Shown: in pieces, positions 46,043 through 54,231 of the stretch | How positions within the stretch are numbered: position 1 is the first letter of the stretch | How the letters are laid out: every line of letters begins with the position of its first letter | Assembly (NCBI GenBank): GCA_016191225.1 | Contig: JACPPC010000018.1 | Location: 101,827-165,826 of the forward strand | Length of the DNA: 64,000 bases | Direction: 5' to 3' | Source: Gemmatimonadota bacterium | GTDB taxonomy: Bacteria > Gemmatimonadota > Gemmatimonadetes > Gemmatimonadales > Gemmatimonadaceae | The notes under the pieces: generated by a model | Told to the model about the DNA's origin: nothing | Databases searched by the model: none | Seen by the model: the letters and a program-made list of their open reading frames with translations, nothing else | Translations under genes and position numbers: made by a program

Positions 46043-46732
46043 ATGATTGTCCAACCCCCGGATCCCGCCGCCTCCGCCTGGCGCGACGTGGCCGAAAACG
46101 TGCTGCACGGGCTCAACCACGCCCTCAGCAACCGGCTCAACTCCCTGGCGTCCTACGCCGTCCTCCTCGAGTCCGGGGAGGGAGTCGACAAGGAGCAGGA
46201 GCACACGGTGATCGCGGAGGTCGAGCGGCTCGAGCACCTGCTCAAGCTCTACCGGCTCGTCCCCTTCGCCGGCGGGAGCGCCATCGAGCCGGTGCGCGTG
46301 GCCGACGTGGTCCCCGACGCCCTCGCGATGCTCCACCACCTGCTCGACGTGCGCGACGTCCCCGTGGCCGTCCACGGCAACGCCGACACGCTGCCGCTGC
46401 TCGGCTCGTCGCTGGCCCTCACCCAGGCCCTCCTGCTGATGCTGTCGAGTGCGGCCCAGCTCGTCCCCGAGGGGAGCGCCACTGGCGGCATCCTGCTGCA
46501 CTACACGGGCGACGCCGACTGGATCTACGTGGCGACCGAGACCGCCGTGCCGGTGGACGCCACCGAGCGGCGCGAGATCATCGACCTGTCGGCCCTCCAC
46601 GCCCTCGTCCCGACGGCGCGGATCGCCGCCAGCGCGATCACCCCCGAGGCGGCGATCGTGCGCATCAGCATGCGCATCCCCACCCTCGCCGCCACGCGGC
46701 GGCGCCAGAAGGAGGAATCGGGGGGCGGCTAG
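46043..46732 (+). CDS. Histidine-kinase-like phosphoacceptor protein
   Basis: A 229-residue protein. Its start (DVAENVLHGLNHALSNRLNSLASYAVLLESG) reads as a DHp helix pair with His, Asn and Arg in the phosphoacceptor region, and a second domain of about 130 residues has an ATPase-like strand/helix order but no clear N, G1 or G2 boxes. The architecture is close to ChpT-like phosphotransferases, which is a tentative call. It starts at ATG 46043, 20 bases after the sigma-28-like site. Its stop overlaps the csrA stop tail-to-tail. A role in motility signalling is inferred from the neighbours. Confidence 0.65.
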   Translation: MIVQPPDPAASAWRDVAENVLHGLNHALSNRLNSLASYAVLLESGEGVDKEQEHTVIAEVERLEHLLKLYRLVPFAGGSAIEPVRVADVVPDALAMLHHLLDVRDVPVAVHGNADTLPLLGSSLALTQALLLMLSSAAQLVPEGSATGGILLHYTGDADWIYVATETAVPVDATERREIIDLSALHALVPTARIAASAITPEAAIVRISMRIPTLAATRRRQKEESGGG

Positions 46733-47022
46733 GCCGAGCCGATCAGCGGCGTGACCCGCGGCGTGGGCGACAGCGGCACCGCCTCCAGCCAGGCCTTCGG
46801 CGTCGCCGACGCCGGCACGATCTCCAGCCACGCCCTGGGCGGCACCGCCGCCCGCTGGTTCTCGGTGCGCACCGCCGCCGCCAGTTCGTCGCGCAGGATC
46901 CGCACGTCGCTCGGCGCCTCGATCCCGAGGCGCACGCCGCGGTGGTCGTGCCCGAGGACGACGATCCGGATGCCCTCGCCAATGGACAGCCCCTCGCCCT
47001 CGTGCCGGCTGAGAATGAGCAT
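46729..47022 (-). CDS. csrA: Carbon storage regulator CsrA with C-terminal extension
   Basis: CsrA binds GGA-containing mRNA leaders and represses translation, classically flagellin. Residues 1-50 are canonical (MLILSRHEGEGLSIGEGIRI, GVRLGIEAP, Arg44 in ILRDEL). The protein is 97 residues, while usual CsrA is about 60-70; the extra tail (residues 51-97) has a twice-repeated WLEIVP/WLEAVP unit. It ends the flg operon right after flgK, 2 bases downstream. fliW and flagellin genes were not seen here. The convergent gene's stop codon overlaps its own stop. Confidence 0.93.
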   Translation of the reverse strand: MLILSRHEGEGLSIGEGIRIVVLGHDHRGVRLGIEAPSDVRILRDELAAAVRTENQRAAVPPRAWLEIVPASATPKAWLEAVPLSPTPRVTPLIGSA

Positions 47023-47024
47023 GG

Positions 47025-48440
47025 TCAGCGCTTCAGGTCGAGGATGGTCTGGGCCATGTCGTTGACCGTCGTCACGAGGCGGGACGCGGCCACATAGGCC
47101 TGCTGGGCCTGGATCAGGGTCACGAGCTCGTCGTCGGTGCTGACACCGGTCGCCCCCGCGCGGCGCGCGATCGCCTGCTTGCGCAGCGTGTCGTTCACCG
47201 CGGCGTCGGTCGTCGCCGACTCCGTGTCGAGGGCGAGCTGGTTCACGATCGCGTCAAAGTCGCCGCCGAAGCTCCCGCTGGCCGAGCCCGGGGCCGCGGT
47301 GCGGAGGCCGGCCATGCGGAGGGCAATCGCGTTGTTGCCGGCGGCGTCGAGGGTGTCGCTGGCGGCGATCGCCCCGGCGCTCGCGGCCACCTCGTCGCTG
47401 AGGCGCATCCCGCGGGCGGTGAGCGAGGGGCCGGGAGCGGGGTCGAAGAAGTTGACCCGCGACCCGGTCGGCCCGGCAAGGGGGTCCCAGTTGCCGGTGG
47501 CACCGGCCGGCACCGACCAGCCGCGGGCGTGGACCGCGTTGACCTCCGTCACCACCGCCGACGCGAGGGCGTCGAGGCCGGCCCGGGCGCTGGCGATGTC
47601 GCCGTTCACCGCATCGAGCAGGGCGCCGAGGCGGCCGCCCTCGATGCGCGTCGGGTCGGCGCTCGAGCCGAACCGCACCCCGAGGGGGCGCGGGCCGGTC
47701 AGCGTCAGGGTCCGTGTGTCGACACCATCGACGAGGGGCATCCCGCCGATCATCACCTGGTCGGAGCCGTTCGGGCGGTCGATCACCGACACCGGCACGA
47801 TCGCCGCGATCTTGTCGATCAGCAGGTCGCGCTGGTCGCGCAGGTCGTTGGCGCTCCCGCCGGCGCTCTCCGAACCCACGATGCGCACGTTGAGCTCGGC
47901 CACCTGCCGTGCCATCGTGTTGAGCTGCGCCAGCTGCGTGCCGGCGTCGTCGCGCAGCTGCTGTTCGAGCGCGTCAAGCTGGTTGGCCTGCCGGTTGAAC
48001 GTGGCCGCGAGGGCGGCACCGCTCTGCTGCACGACGGTCCGCACGCCCGGCGTGGCCGGGTTGTTGGCGAGGTCGCTCCACGCGTTCCAGAACTTGTCCA
48101 GCGCATTGCCGATCGACGCATCGGTGCCGGCGCCGTACACCGTCTCGAGGCGGCCGAGGATGTCGCGCCGCAGCGTCGATCCCTCGGACGGCGACGCGCT
48201 CGAGCGCACCTGCTGGTCGAGCAGGCCGTCGCGCGTGCGCAGGACGCTGCTCACCGTGACCCCCGTGCCGAAGACGACGCCGGCCCGCACCTCGGGAATG
48301 CCCGGCGCGAGCTGGATGCGCTGCCGCGTGTACCCCTCGGTGGTGGCGTTGGCCACGTTGTTGCCGATCACCGCCACCGCCTGCTGCTGCGAGGCAAGGG
48401 CGGAGCGCGCCATGCTCAGGAGGGAGCCGATGCCCGACAT
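47025..48440 (-). CDS. flgK: Flagellar hook-associated protein 1 FlgK
   Basis: FlgK joins hook and filament. The 471-residue protein begins with the rod/hook/HAP helix GSLLSMARSALASQQQAVAVIGNNVANATTEGYTRQR and ends with the matching C-terminal helix (QQAYVAASRLVTTVNDMAQTILDLKR). The mid-region is the variable D2 part. Exported through the flagellar system. It overlaps flgN (TGATG, one base), its chaperone gene. csrA follows. Confidence 0.95.
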   Translation of the reverse strand: MSGIGSLLSMARSALASQQQAVAVIGNNVANATTEGYTRQRIQLAPGIPEVRAGVVFGTGVTVSSVLRTRDGLLDQQVRSSASPSEGSTLRRDILGRLETVYGAGTDASIGNALDKFWNAWSDLANNPATPGVRTVVQQSGAALAATFNRQANQLDALEQQLRDDAGTQLAQLNTMARQVAELNVRIVGSESAGGSANDLRDQRDLLIDKIAAIVPVSVIDRPNGSDQVMIGGMPLVDGVDTRTLTLTGPRPLGVRFGSSADPTRIEGGRLGALLDAVNGDIASARAGLDALASAVVTEVNAVHARGWSVPAGATGNWDPLAGPTGSRVNFFDPAPGPSLTARGMRLSDEVAASAGAIAASDTLDAAGNNAIALRMAGLRTAAPGSASGSFGGDFDAIVNQLALDTESATTDAAVNDTLRKQAIARRAGATGVSTDDELVTLIQAQQAYVAASRLVTTVNDMAQTILDLKR

Positions 48441-49075
48441 CAGGCCCTCCGGTCCACGAGGGCGCCGCCCGTCTCGGCGCGCGGCGCGCCGGCGGCGGCG
48501 CCCGTTGCCGCCCCGGCGAGGGCGCGCACGTAGCGGTCGCCCGACTCGATCGCGTGGCGCAGCACCCGACGGTTGACCTCGACTTCGCGCTGCAGCGTGC
48601 GCCCCGCGGCCGCGAGCCGGTCGGCGGCCTCACCCACCTCGGCCGGGACAGTCCCGCCGAAGAAGTCGGAGATCGCCGCCACGCTCAGGTCCTCGGTCTC
48701 GCCCAGGAGCTGGTTGAGCTGGCGCCGGCGCTTGCGCGCCTCGCCGAGGTTCACCAGCAGCCGGTGGGTGGCGAAGACGCTCTGGTCCACCGAGTCGATG
48801 TCGTCGCGGGCGACGGCGTCGCGCTGCGTGCGCATGATGTTGGCGAGGGTGTCGAGCATGCGGGCCTCGTCGCGGAGCGACTCCACCAGCGCGACGATGC
48901 TCCCCGCCGTGTGCGCCACCGGCGTGTGGATCACCGCCTGCGGGGTGGAACTGCGCGTGGTGACGAGCTGCACGCCTGCCGACATCGCCTGTGGCGCCCC
49001 CGGCGGCAGGCCCGAGGGGAGCTGGGCGGGGGCGCGGGCCGGCAGGGGCCAGCCCTTGTGCGGGACCATCGTCAC
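48440..49075 (-). CDS. flgN: FlgN-like chaperone
   Basis: FlgN escorts FlgK and FlgL for export. The 211-residue protein is mainly alpha-helical: a coiled region from about residue 50 (IVALVESLRDEARMLDTLANIMRTQRDAVARDDIDSVDQ) and a second one (RTLQREVEVNRRVLRHAI). The signature is weak, and the assignment leans on the position directly upstream of flgK. The first 40 residues are Pro-rich and extra to the family. GTG 49073-49075 overlaps flgJ; the ATG at 49067-49069 is an alternative start. Confidence 0.75.
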   Translation of the reverse strand: MTMVPHKGWPLPARAPAQLPSGLPPGAPQAMSAGVQLVTTRSSTPQAVIHTPVAHTAGSIVALVESLRDEARMLDTLANIMRTQRDAVARDDIDSVDQSVFATHRLLVNLGEARKRRRQLNQLLGETEDLSVAAISDFFGGTVPAEVGEAADRLAAAGRTLQREVEVNRRVLRHAIESGDRYVRALAGAATGAAAGAPRAETGGALVDRRA

Positions 49076-49443
49076 GGGCGCGGCTCCGCGCGCACCGGCA
49101 CCACGACGGGGGCCGGCACCGTCTCGGTGCGCGTCGCCGCGACGGGGCTGGTGCCCGCCGCGCGCGCGAGCACCCGCTCGATCGCGCCGGCGAGGCCGTG
49201 CCGCCATTGCCCCGGCGTCTGCTCGGCGACGTGCTGGTCGAGGAGCGAGGTGAATGTGTCCTCCCCCGCGCCGCCGCTGCCGATCCCCCCCTCGGGCACG
49301 GTCTCGCGCATCGCCTTGTACATCTGCTGCACGAAGACGCCCTCGAGGTCGCGCGCCGACTTCGCCAGCCGCGCCGCGTCCGAGGACGCGACCGGGCCGG
49401 CGCTCGCGCGCGTGCCGGCAATGGGGCGCAGCGGCGAGGTCAC
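49072..49443 (-). CDS. flgJ: Rod-binding protein FlgJ, short form
   Basis: A 123-residue protein with only the rod-binding domain: DLEGVFVQQMYKAMRETVPEGG and EDTFTSLLDQHVAE. The muramidase domain of enterobacterial FlgJ is absent, as in many other bacteria. It caps the rod. GTG start overlaps flgI, and its stop overlaps flgN, both by four bases. A Pro/Val-rich tail of about 25 residues is unusual. Confidence 0.85.
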   Translation of the reverse strand: MTSPLRPIAGTRASAGPVASSDAARLAKSARDLEGVFVQQMYKAMRETVPEGGIGSGGAGEDTFTSLLDQHVAEQTPGQWRHGLAGAIERVLARAAGTSPVAATRTETVPAPVVVPVRAEPRP

Positions 49444-50507
49444 CGGACCACCACGTCGGCGCTGATCGCACCCACGGTGCGCAGCCCCTCGAAGATCGCG
49501 GCGATCTCGCCGCCGGTGCTCTGCAGGGCGTGGAGGGCCGCGGCGATCCGCTGCACCGTGACGCCGCTCGGCAGGCGCACATCCCCCCGCATCGCGGTGG
49601 AATCGCCGGGCTGCGCCGCACCGATCGTCAGGGTAATCCCGGCATGGCTGACCATCGCCGTGCCGACCTCGAGGTCGCCACCGGCCACCACGGTGCCGTC
49701 GCGGCCGTCGATGATCACCCGCGAGGCGCGCGGGGCACGGACCCGGAGCTCGCGCAACTTGGTGAGCGTGGCGGCGAGGTTGGGCGTCGTGTCGGCGAGG
49801 GCCAGGCGAATGCTCCCGGGGTCCTCGACAATCGCCGTTCCCGGCGTGCCGATCACCGAGTCGATCACGCTCGCCATGCGCGATGCGAGCGTGATGTCGG
49901 GTTCGCGCAGGAGGAGGCGCGAGATCGCCGTCCCCTGCGGACGCGGCAGGTCCACCTCCAGCACGCCGCCGTCGGGGATCCGGGCGCTCGTCCCGCCACC
50001 GGTCGTGGTGCGCCCGCCGCGGTCGGCGGTGGTCAGCAGGGCGCCTTGCGCCCCGGCCACCGCGCGGCCACCGGCATCGGCCACCAGCGGCGTCATCCAC
50101 AGCACGCCGCCGTGCAGCGACTGGGCGTCGCCGAGCGAGCTCACGTGCACCTCGAAGCGCCCACCGGGGCGGAGGTACGGCGACACTTCCGCCGTCACCA
50201 CCACCGCCGCCACGTTGCGCATCCGCAGCAGTTCCGCCGGCACCTGGACGTCGAAGCGCCGCAGCAGGTTCACCACCGACTGCACCGTCTGGCGCGAGCC
50301 ATAGGTGCCCAGGGCGCGATCGCCCGTGCCGCTCAGGCCCGTCACGAGGCCATAGCCCATGAGGCGCACCGGCGGCGCGACGTCGCTCAGCACGAGGTCG
50401 CGGATGCGCCCGTCCTGCGCGCGCGCGGCAGGGACGCCGAGTGCCAGCAGGGCGAGCGCCAGCGCCGGGCGCACGCGCACCACGGCAGCGCGGAGGGAGG
50501 CGATCAC
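49440..50507 (-). CDS. flgI: Flagellar P-ring protein FlgI
   Basis: FlgI forms the periplasmic P ring. The 355-residue protein has a signal peptide (residues 1-23, VPAARAQ), then RIRDLVLSDVAPPVRLMGYGLVTGLSGTGD near the N-terminus and MRNVAAVVVTAEVSPYLRPG, both classic. The C-terminal region is shorter than in enterobacteria, with VIIDGRDGTVVAGGDLEVG. GTG start at 50505-50507 overlaps flgH. Chaperone FlgA is encoded just upstream. Confidence 0.95.
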   Translation of the reverse strand: MIASLRAAVVRVRPALALALLALGVPAARAQDGRIRDLVLSDVAPPVRLMGYGLVTGLSGTGDRALGTYGSRQTVQSVVNLLRRFDVQVPAELLRMRNVAAVVVTAEVSPYLRPGGRFEVHVSSLGDAQSLHGGVLWMTPLVADAGGRAVAGAQGALLTTADRGGRTTTGGGTSARIPDGGVLEVDLPRPQGTAISRLLLREPDITLASRMASVIDSVIGTPGTAIVEDPGSIRLALADTTPNLAATLTKLRELRVRAPRASRVIIDGRDGTVVAGGDLEVGTAMVSHAGITLTIGAAQPGDSTAMRGDVRLPSGVTVQRIAAALHALQSTGGEIAAIFEGLRTVGAISADVVVR

Positions 50508-51187
50508 GGCCAGAGCGCCCCCAGCACGCGCGAGAGCATCCCCGAGCGCGGCTTGCCGAGCGCGCCCTTCTGGCCGTACACCACCTCGGCGTCGGCCACG
50601 CGCGACGACTCGACCGTGTTGCTGCCCACGGCGATGTCCTGCGGCCGCACCCATCCGGTCACGGTCACCTCCTGCTGGTTCTGGTCCACGTTGACCATCT
50701 TCTTGCCGCGCACCTGGAGCATGCCGGTGGGCGAGACGGCGATCACGCGCGCCGAGAGGGCGCTGCGAAAGGAGTTGCCGCGCACGGCGTCGCCCTTCGT
50801 TCGCGAGTCGCCGGACTGGTTGAAGTCGAAGGTCGCCCTCATCTCCGCCGAGGGGGCGCCGGGGGAGCTGGGCGGGGCGATGTCGAGCCCCAGCGACTTC
50901 TTCCTGGACTCGGCGTTGTTGTCGGTCAGGTTCGCCGAGGCGAGGGTCCGCTCGTCGATCACGATGGTGACGATGTCGCCGATGCCGTAGCGCTGGCGGT
51001 CGGAGGTCCACGAGCCGCGCGACACGGGCTGGAGGGCGAACGAGTCGGCGACGACCGGCGCCGCGGGGCGCTTGGTGGCGTTGTTGGCCTGGGCCGGCAG
51101 CGCCACGGCGAAGCCGAGCGCGAGGCCGATCAGGGTCAGCGCGCGGGTGGTGGTCGGGGTGCTCTGCGGGAGGGTCATCGCGGACAT
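50504..51187 (-). CDS. flgH: Flagellar L-ring protein FlgH, no visible lipobox
   Basis: FlgH builds the outer-membrane L ring. The 227-residue product has SWTSDRQRYGIGDIVTIVIDERTLASAN and the C-terminal VTGWVRPQDIAVGSNTVESSRVADAEV. The hydrophobic N-terminus (TLIGLALGFAVALPAQAN) ends in a signal-peptidase-I-like AQA and has no cysteine, so the lipoprotein anchor of classical FlgH seems missing. Either another cysteine-free anchoring is used or the ring is held otherwise. Presence of this gene supports a didermic envelope. Confidence 0.93.
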   Translation of the reverse strand: MSAMTLPQSTPTTTRALTLIGLALGFAVALPAQANNATKRPAAPVVADSFALQPVSRGSWTSDRQRYGIGDIVTIVIDERTLASANLTDNNAESRKKSLGLDIAPPSSPGAPSAEMRATFDFNQSGDSRTKGDAVRGNSFRSALSARVIAVSPTGMLQVRGKKMVNVDQNQQEVTVTGWVRPQDIAVGSNTVESSRVADAEVVYGQKGALGKPRSGMLSRVLGALWP

Positions 51188-51191
51188 CCTG

Positions 51192-51623
51192 TCAGGAAGG
51201 GCGCACCGTCGCCGGGCCGGCGACGATCGCGGTGATGGTGCGTTGCGGGTCGAGGCGGACGCGGACGCGCTCGCCGAGGCTGCCGGCGCCCATCGCGGTG
51301 CCGGGGCGCGAGACGCGCACGCCGTCCACGTCGGCGACGACCTTGACCACGGTGCCGGCGAAGACGAGGGTGGGCGGCGAGATCGCCGGGGCGCGGAGGG
51401 GCTCGCCGACCTTCACCAGCCGGCGCACCTCCCAGCCCACGATCGCGGGAGCGAGGGCCCGCGCCGCCGTGGTGTCGGTGGCGATGTCGGCCGCCGCGAG
51501 CAGCGTGCCACGCGCGAGCTCCCGCGCGGCACGTGGCGCCGCCGGCTGCTGCGACCAGAGGCTGAGCGCCCCCGACCCGCCGAGGAGCACCGCCCGCACC
51601 AGGAACTTGAGGACCTTGCGCAT
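51192..51623 (-). CDS. flgA: Flagellar P-ring assembly protein FlgA
   Basis: FlgA is the periplasmic chaperone of FlgI. The 143-residue protein has an N-terminal signal helix (VLKFLVRAVLLGGSGALSLW) and the SAF-like domain ARELARGTLLAAADIATDT, then GWEVRRLVKVGEPLRA and a C-terminal strand set (GTVVKVVADVDGVRV). It sits between flgG and flgH, 2-4 bases from each. Confidence 0.88.
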   Translation of the reverse strand: MRKVLKFLVRAVLLGGSGALSLWSQQPAAPRAARELARGTLLAAADIATDTTAARALAPAIVGWEVRRLVKVGEPLRAPAISPPTLVFAGTVVKVVADVDGVRVSRPGTAMGAGSLGERVRVRLDPQRTITAIVAGPATVRPS

Positions 51624-51625
51624 CG

Positions 51626-52414
51626 TCAGCGAACCAGGGAGTTGGTCATCTCGGCCATCTGCTCGCTGTTCTTGACCGCCTTGGAGTTGATCTCGTACGC
51701 GCGCAAGGCCGAGATCATGTCCACCATCTCCTGCACGAGCTCGACGTTGCTCCCCTCGAGCGACCCCTGCTGCAGGCGCCCCATGCCGCCGTCGTCGGGA
51801 AAGCCGGACACGGCATCGCCGCTGGCCGAGGTCGACTGGTAGAGGTTCTCGCCGAGCGAGAGGAGCCCCGACGGGTTGGCGAATCGCGCCATCTCGATCC
51901 GCCCCAGCTCGGCCGTCTGGCCGGCGCGGCCGGTGGTCGCGGTCACGATGCCGGTGCGCGAGATGCTGATGTCCGTGGCGTCGGCGGGAACGCGGATCCC
52001 CGGCACCACGGCGTAGCCCTGCTGCGAAACGATCGTGCCCTGGTCGGAGACCTGGAACGTGCCGTCGCGGGTGTAGCCGAGCGCACCGCCGGGCATCTGC
52101 ACCTGGAAGAAGCCCTCGCCCTCGATCGCGACGTCGAGGGGGCGCCCGGTCTGCTCGATCGGGCCCTGCGTGTGCAGGCGCTGGATGCCGGCCAGCCGCG
52201 TGCCGCGGCCGAGCTGGATCGCGGGAAGGGTGCTGGCGTCGGCGCCGGCGACCGCGGTGGCCCCCTGCACCGTCTGGTAGAGCAGGTCCACGAAGTGGGC
52301 GCGGCTCCCCTTGAACGAGGTGGTGTTCACGTTGGCGAGGTTGTTGGCGATCACCTCGGTGCGGGTCTGCTGGGCGGCCATGCCGGTGGCGGCCGCGCGG
52401 AGGGCGGGATCCAT
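51626..52414 (-). CDS. flgG: Flagellar distal-rod protein FlgG
   Basis: FlgG forms the distal rod. The 262-residue protein opens with [33 protein letters not shown], carries the IEGEGFFQVQMPGGALGYTRDGTF core, and ends LEGSNVELVQEMVDMISALRAYEINSKAVKNS. Length is as usual. It follows flgF by 16 bases. Confidence 0.96.
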   Translation of the reverse strand: MDPALRAAATGMAAQQTRTEVIANNLANVNTTSFKGSRAHFVDLLYQTVQGATAVAGADASTLPAIQLGRGTRLAGIQRLHTQGPIEQTGRPLDVAIEGEGFFQVQMPGGALGYTRDGTFQVSDQGTIVSQQGYAVVPGIRVPADATDISISRTGIVTATTGRAGQTAELGRIEMARFANPSGLLSLGENLYQSTSASGDAVSGFPDDGGMGRLQQGSLEGSNVELVQEMVDMISALRAYEINSKAVKNSEQMAEMTNSLVR

Positions 52415-52430
52415 GGTCAGGTCCTGGGGC

Positions 52431-53159
52431 TCAGACGGGCTTGCCGAGCTCGGTCACCGCGATGCCGCGTACGGTGTCGAGGGTGGACAGCGCCTTCTGC
52501 ACGGTGCCGAAGGCGCGCTGGACATCGATCATGTCCACCATCGCGGTAAGCGGGTGGACGTTGCTCTCCTCGCGGGCGCCCTGGCGCACGCCGTACGCGG
52601 TGGGCGCGACGGGCTCCGTGGCGCTGGCCGCGAACAGGGTGTCGCCGGCATGCGTGAGCGTGGCGCCGGGCGCGGCGCGCTCGACGCGCAGCCGGCCCAC
52701 GGCGCTGCCGTCGGCGGTGATCGTGCCGTCGCGACCGATCGCGACCTTCGCGGCGTCGCTGGGGAAGGTGATCGCCGCGGGGGCCCCGCTGCCGTCGCCG
52801 TCGCCCAGCACGAGGTGGCCGGATGGATCCACCAGGCGGCGCTGGTCGTCGAGGCGCAGCGTGCCGCCGCGCGAGAGGCGCTCCCCTTGCGGTGTGTCCA
52901 CCACCAGGAAGCCGTCGCCGTCGATCGCGACGTCGAGGGGCTGGCCGGTGGGCCTCATCGTGCCCGGGCGGAGGTCGGTCGCGGTGCCGATCGCGACGGT
53001 GCCGCTCTCGTCGAGCAGGTGGGCAAAGGCGCGCTCACCCTTGAAGCCGTCCGTGTTCACGTTCGCCAGGTTGCTCGCGACGACTTCCTGCCGGCGGTCC
53101 CAGTAGCGGAGCGCGGCGACGGCCGAATCGAATCCCGTTGGCGTGATGGAAGTGCCCAC
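52431..53159 (-). CDS. flgF: Flagellar proximal-rod protein FlgF
   Basis: FlgF forms the proximal rod. The 242-residue protein has ALRYWDRRQEVVASNLANVNTDGFKGE and DVAIDGDGFLVVDTPQGE, and ends with SNVHPLTAMVDMIDVQRAF. The GTG at 53157-53159 is chosen: it follows a GAGGA ribosome site, and the sigma-54 promoter at 53191-53207 would place the transcript start near 53180, downstream of an alternative ATG at 53183. It heads the flg transcript. Confidence 0.92.
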   Translation of the reverse strand: MGTSITPTGFDSAVAALRYWDRRQEVVASNLANVNTDGFKGERAFAHLLDESGTVAIGTATDLRPGTMRPTGQPLDVAIDGDGFLVVDTPQGERLSRGGTLRLDDQRRLVDPSGHLVLGDGDGSGAPAAITFPSDAAKVAIGRDGTITADGSAVGRLRVERAAPGATLTHAGDTLFAASATEPVAPTAYGVRQGAREESNVHPLTAMVDMIDVQRAFGTVQKALSTLDTVRGIAVTELGKPV

Positions 53160-53190
53160 AGTCGGTCCTCGTGAAAGACGCATCCGAGCA

Positions 53191-53207
53191 ATGCAACGAG
53201 CGTGCCA
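53191..53207 (-). promoter_or_regulatory. Sigma-54 promoter of the flg operon (flgF)
   Basis: On the minus strand TGGCACG, 4 bases, TTGCAT, with GG and GC exactly 10 bases apart. This is a full match to the RpoN -24/-12 consensus. Confidence 0.88.
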
Positions 53208-53231
53208 CGCTGGTGACCGTGCAACGGCTTG

Positions 53232-53480
53232 TCAGGAAACGACTTGCGGGTTGAGTATGCGCCGGAAGATTCGTCCGATCCGGTCCACCAGGCTGGCAGA
53301 AGCTGCCGCCTGCGTCCCGTTCTGCCGATCGGGGGCCGACACGGTGAGGAGCATCGAAACGACGTCCTGCGGCAGCCGAGTGCGGCGGGCGATCTGGGCC
53401 ACGCCGGCCCCGCGCGCCGCGAGCGAGAGCACGGTGGCCTGGACGGGCGTCTGGAAGGAGGCGCGGACGTTGGCGTTCAT
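53232..53480 (-). CDS. Small HTH-like protein in the flagellar locus
   Basis: An 82-residue protein, unknown by name. The centre (ATVLSLAARGAGVAQIARRTRLPQDVVSMLL) fits a helix-turn-helix, so it could be a small DNA-binding regulator; similar short ORFs occur next to fliA in many flagellar loci. It overlaps the fliA stop by four bases (ATGA), so it is translated with it. It is the last gene of the fliL-to-fliA block, 73 bases before flgF and upstream of the flg promoter. Confidence 0.65.
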   Translation of the reverse strand: MNANVRASFQTPVQATVLSLAARGAGVAQIARRTRLPQDVVSMLLTVSAPDRQNGTQAAASASLVDRIGRIFRRILNPQVVS

Positions 53481-54229
53481 GCGACGTGCTCCCGGAGCGG
53501 GGCGAGTTCGGAGCGGAGGCGGGCGAGGGCCTTGGTGCGGATCTGCGAGACCCGCGACTCGGTGAGCCCGAGGATGGTGGCGATCTCGTGCAGCTTGAGC
53601 TCCTCGAAGTACGAGAGCGTGAGCACGATCCGCTCCTGGTCCTTGAGCCGGGCGATCGACTCGCGCAACCGGGCGACTTCCTGCTCGGTGCCGATCCGCT
53701 CCTCGACGTTGTCCTCGACCGCCGAGGCGAGCTGCTCGCCTGGCGTCGGGGCGGTCTCGTCGTCGCGGCGGACGCTGCGGTCGAGCGACACCTGCACGGC
53801 GCCCTCGACGTCACCCCGCCAGCGCCAGAGCGTGTCGAGGTCGACGTTGAGGTGCGCGGCGAGCTCGCGGTCGGTGGGCTGGCGGCGGAGCTTCGTGGCC
53901 AGCGCGTCGCGGGCGCCGTTGATGTCGCGCGCCTTGCGGCGCACCGAGCGCGGCACATGGTCGAGCCGCCGCAGCTCGTCGAGGATCGCGCCGCGGATGC
54001 GCGGGGCCGCGAAGGTGCTGAAGGCCAGCCCGCGCGACGGGTCGAAGTGCTCGAGCGCGCTCATCAGGCCGAGGGTGCCGGCGCTCACGAGCTCGTCGAA
54101 CTCCACGTCGGCCGTGCTCGCGTTGGCGATCTGGCGCGCCACGAACTGCACGAGCCCGAGGTGCCGGGCGATCGCCTGCTGGCGCGCGTCGGCGCTGCTC
54201 GCGGCGCTCGTCTGCGTGATCCGTTCCAT
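53477..54229 (-). CDS. fliA: Flagellar RNA polymerase sigma-28 factor FliA
   Basis: FliA directs late flagellar transcription. The 250-residue protein has region 2 (FDELVSAGTLGLMSALEHFDPSRGLAFSTFAAPRIRGAILDELR), region 3 (TDRELAAHLNV) and region 4 (ERIVLTLSYFEELKLHEIATILGLTESRVSQIRTKAL). Its likely targets in this window are the sites before motAB, the kinase-like gene and the EAL-HDOD gene. No anti-sigma FlgM was seen. It is 2 bases after flhG. Confidence 0.96.
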   Translation of the reverse strand: MERITQTSAASSADARQQAIARHLGLVQFVARQIANASTADVEFDELVSAGTLGLMSALEHFDPSRGLAFSTFAAPRIRGAILDELRRLDHVPRSVRRKARDINGARDALATKLRRQPTDRELAAHLNVDLDTLWRWRGDVEGAVQVSLDRSVRRDDETAPTPGEQLASAVEDNVEERIGTEQEVARLRESIARLKDQERIVLTLSYFEELKLHEIATILGLTESRVSQIRTKALARLRSELAPLREHVA

Positions 54230-54231
54230 TG

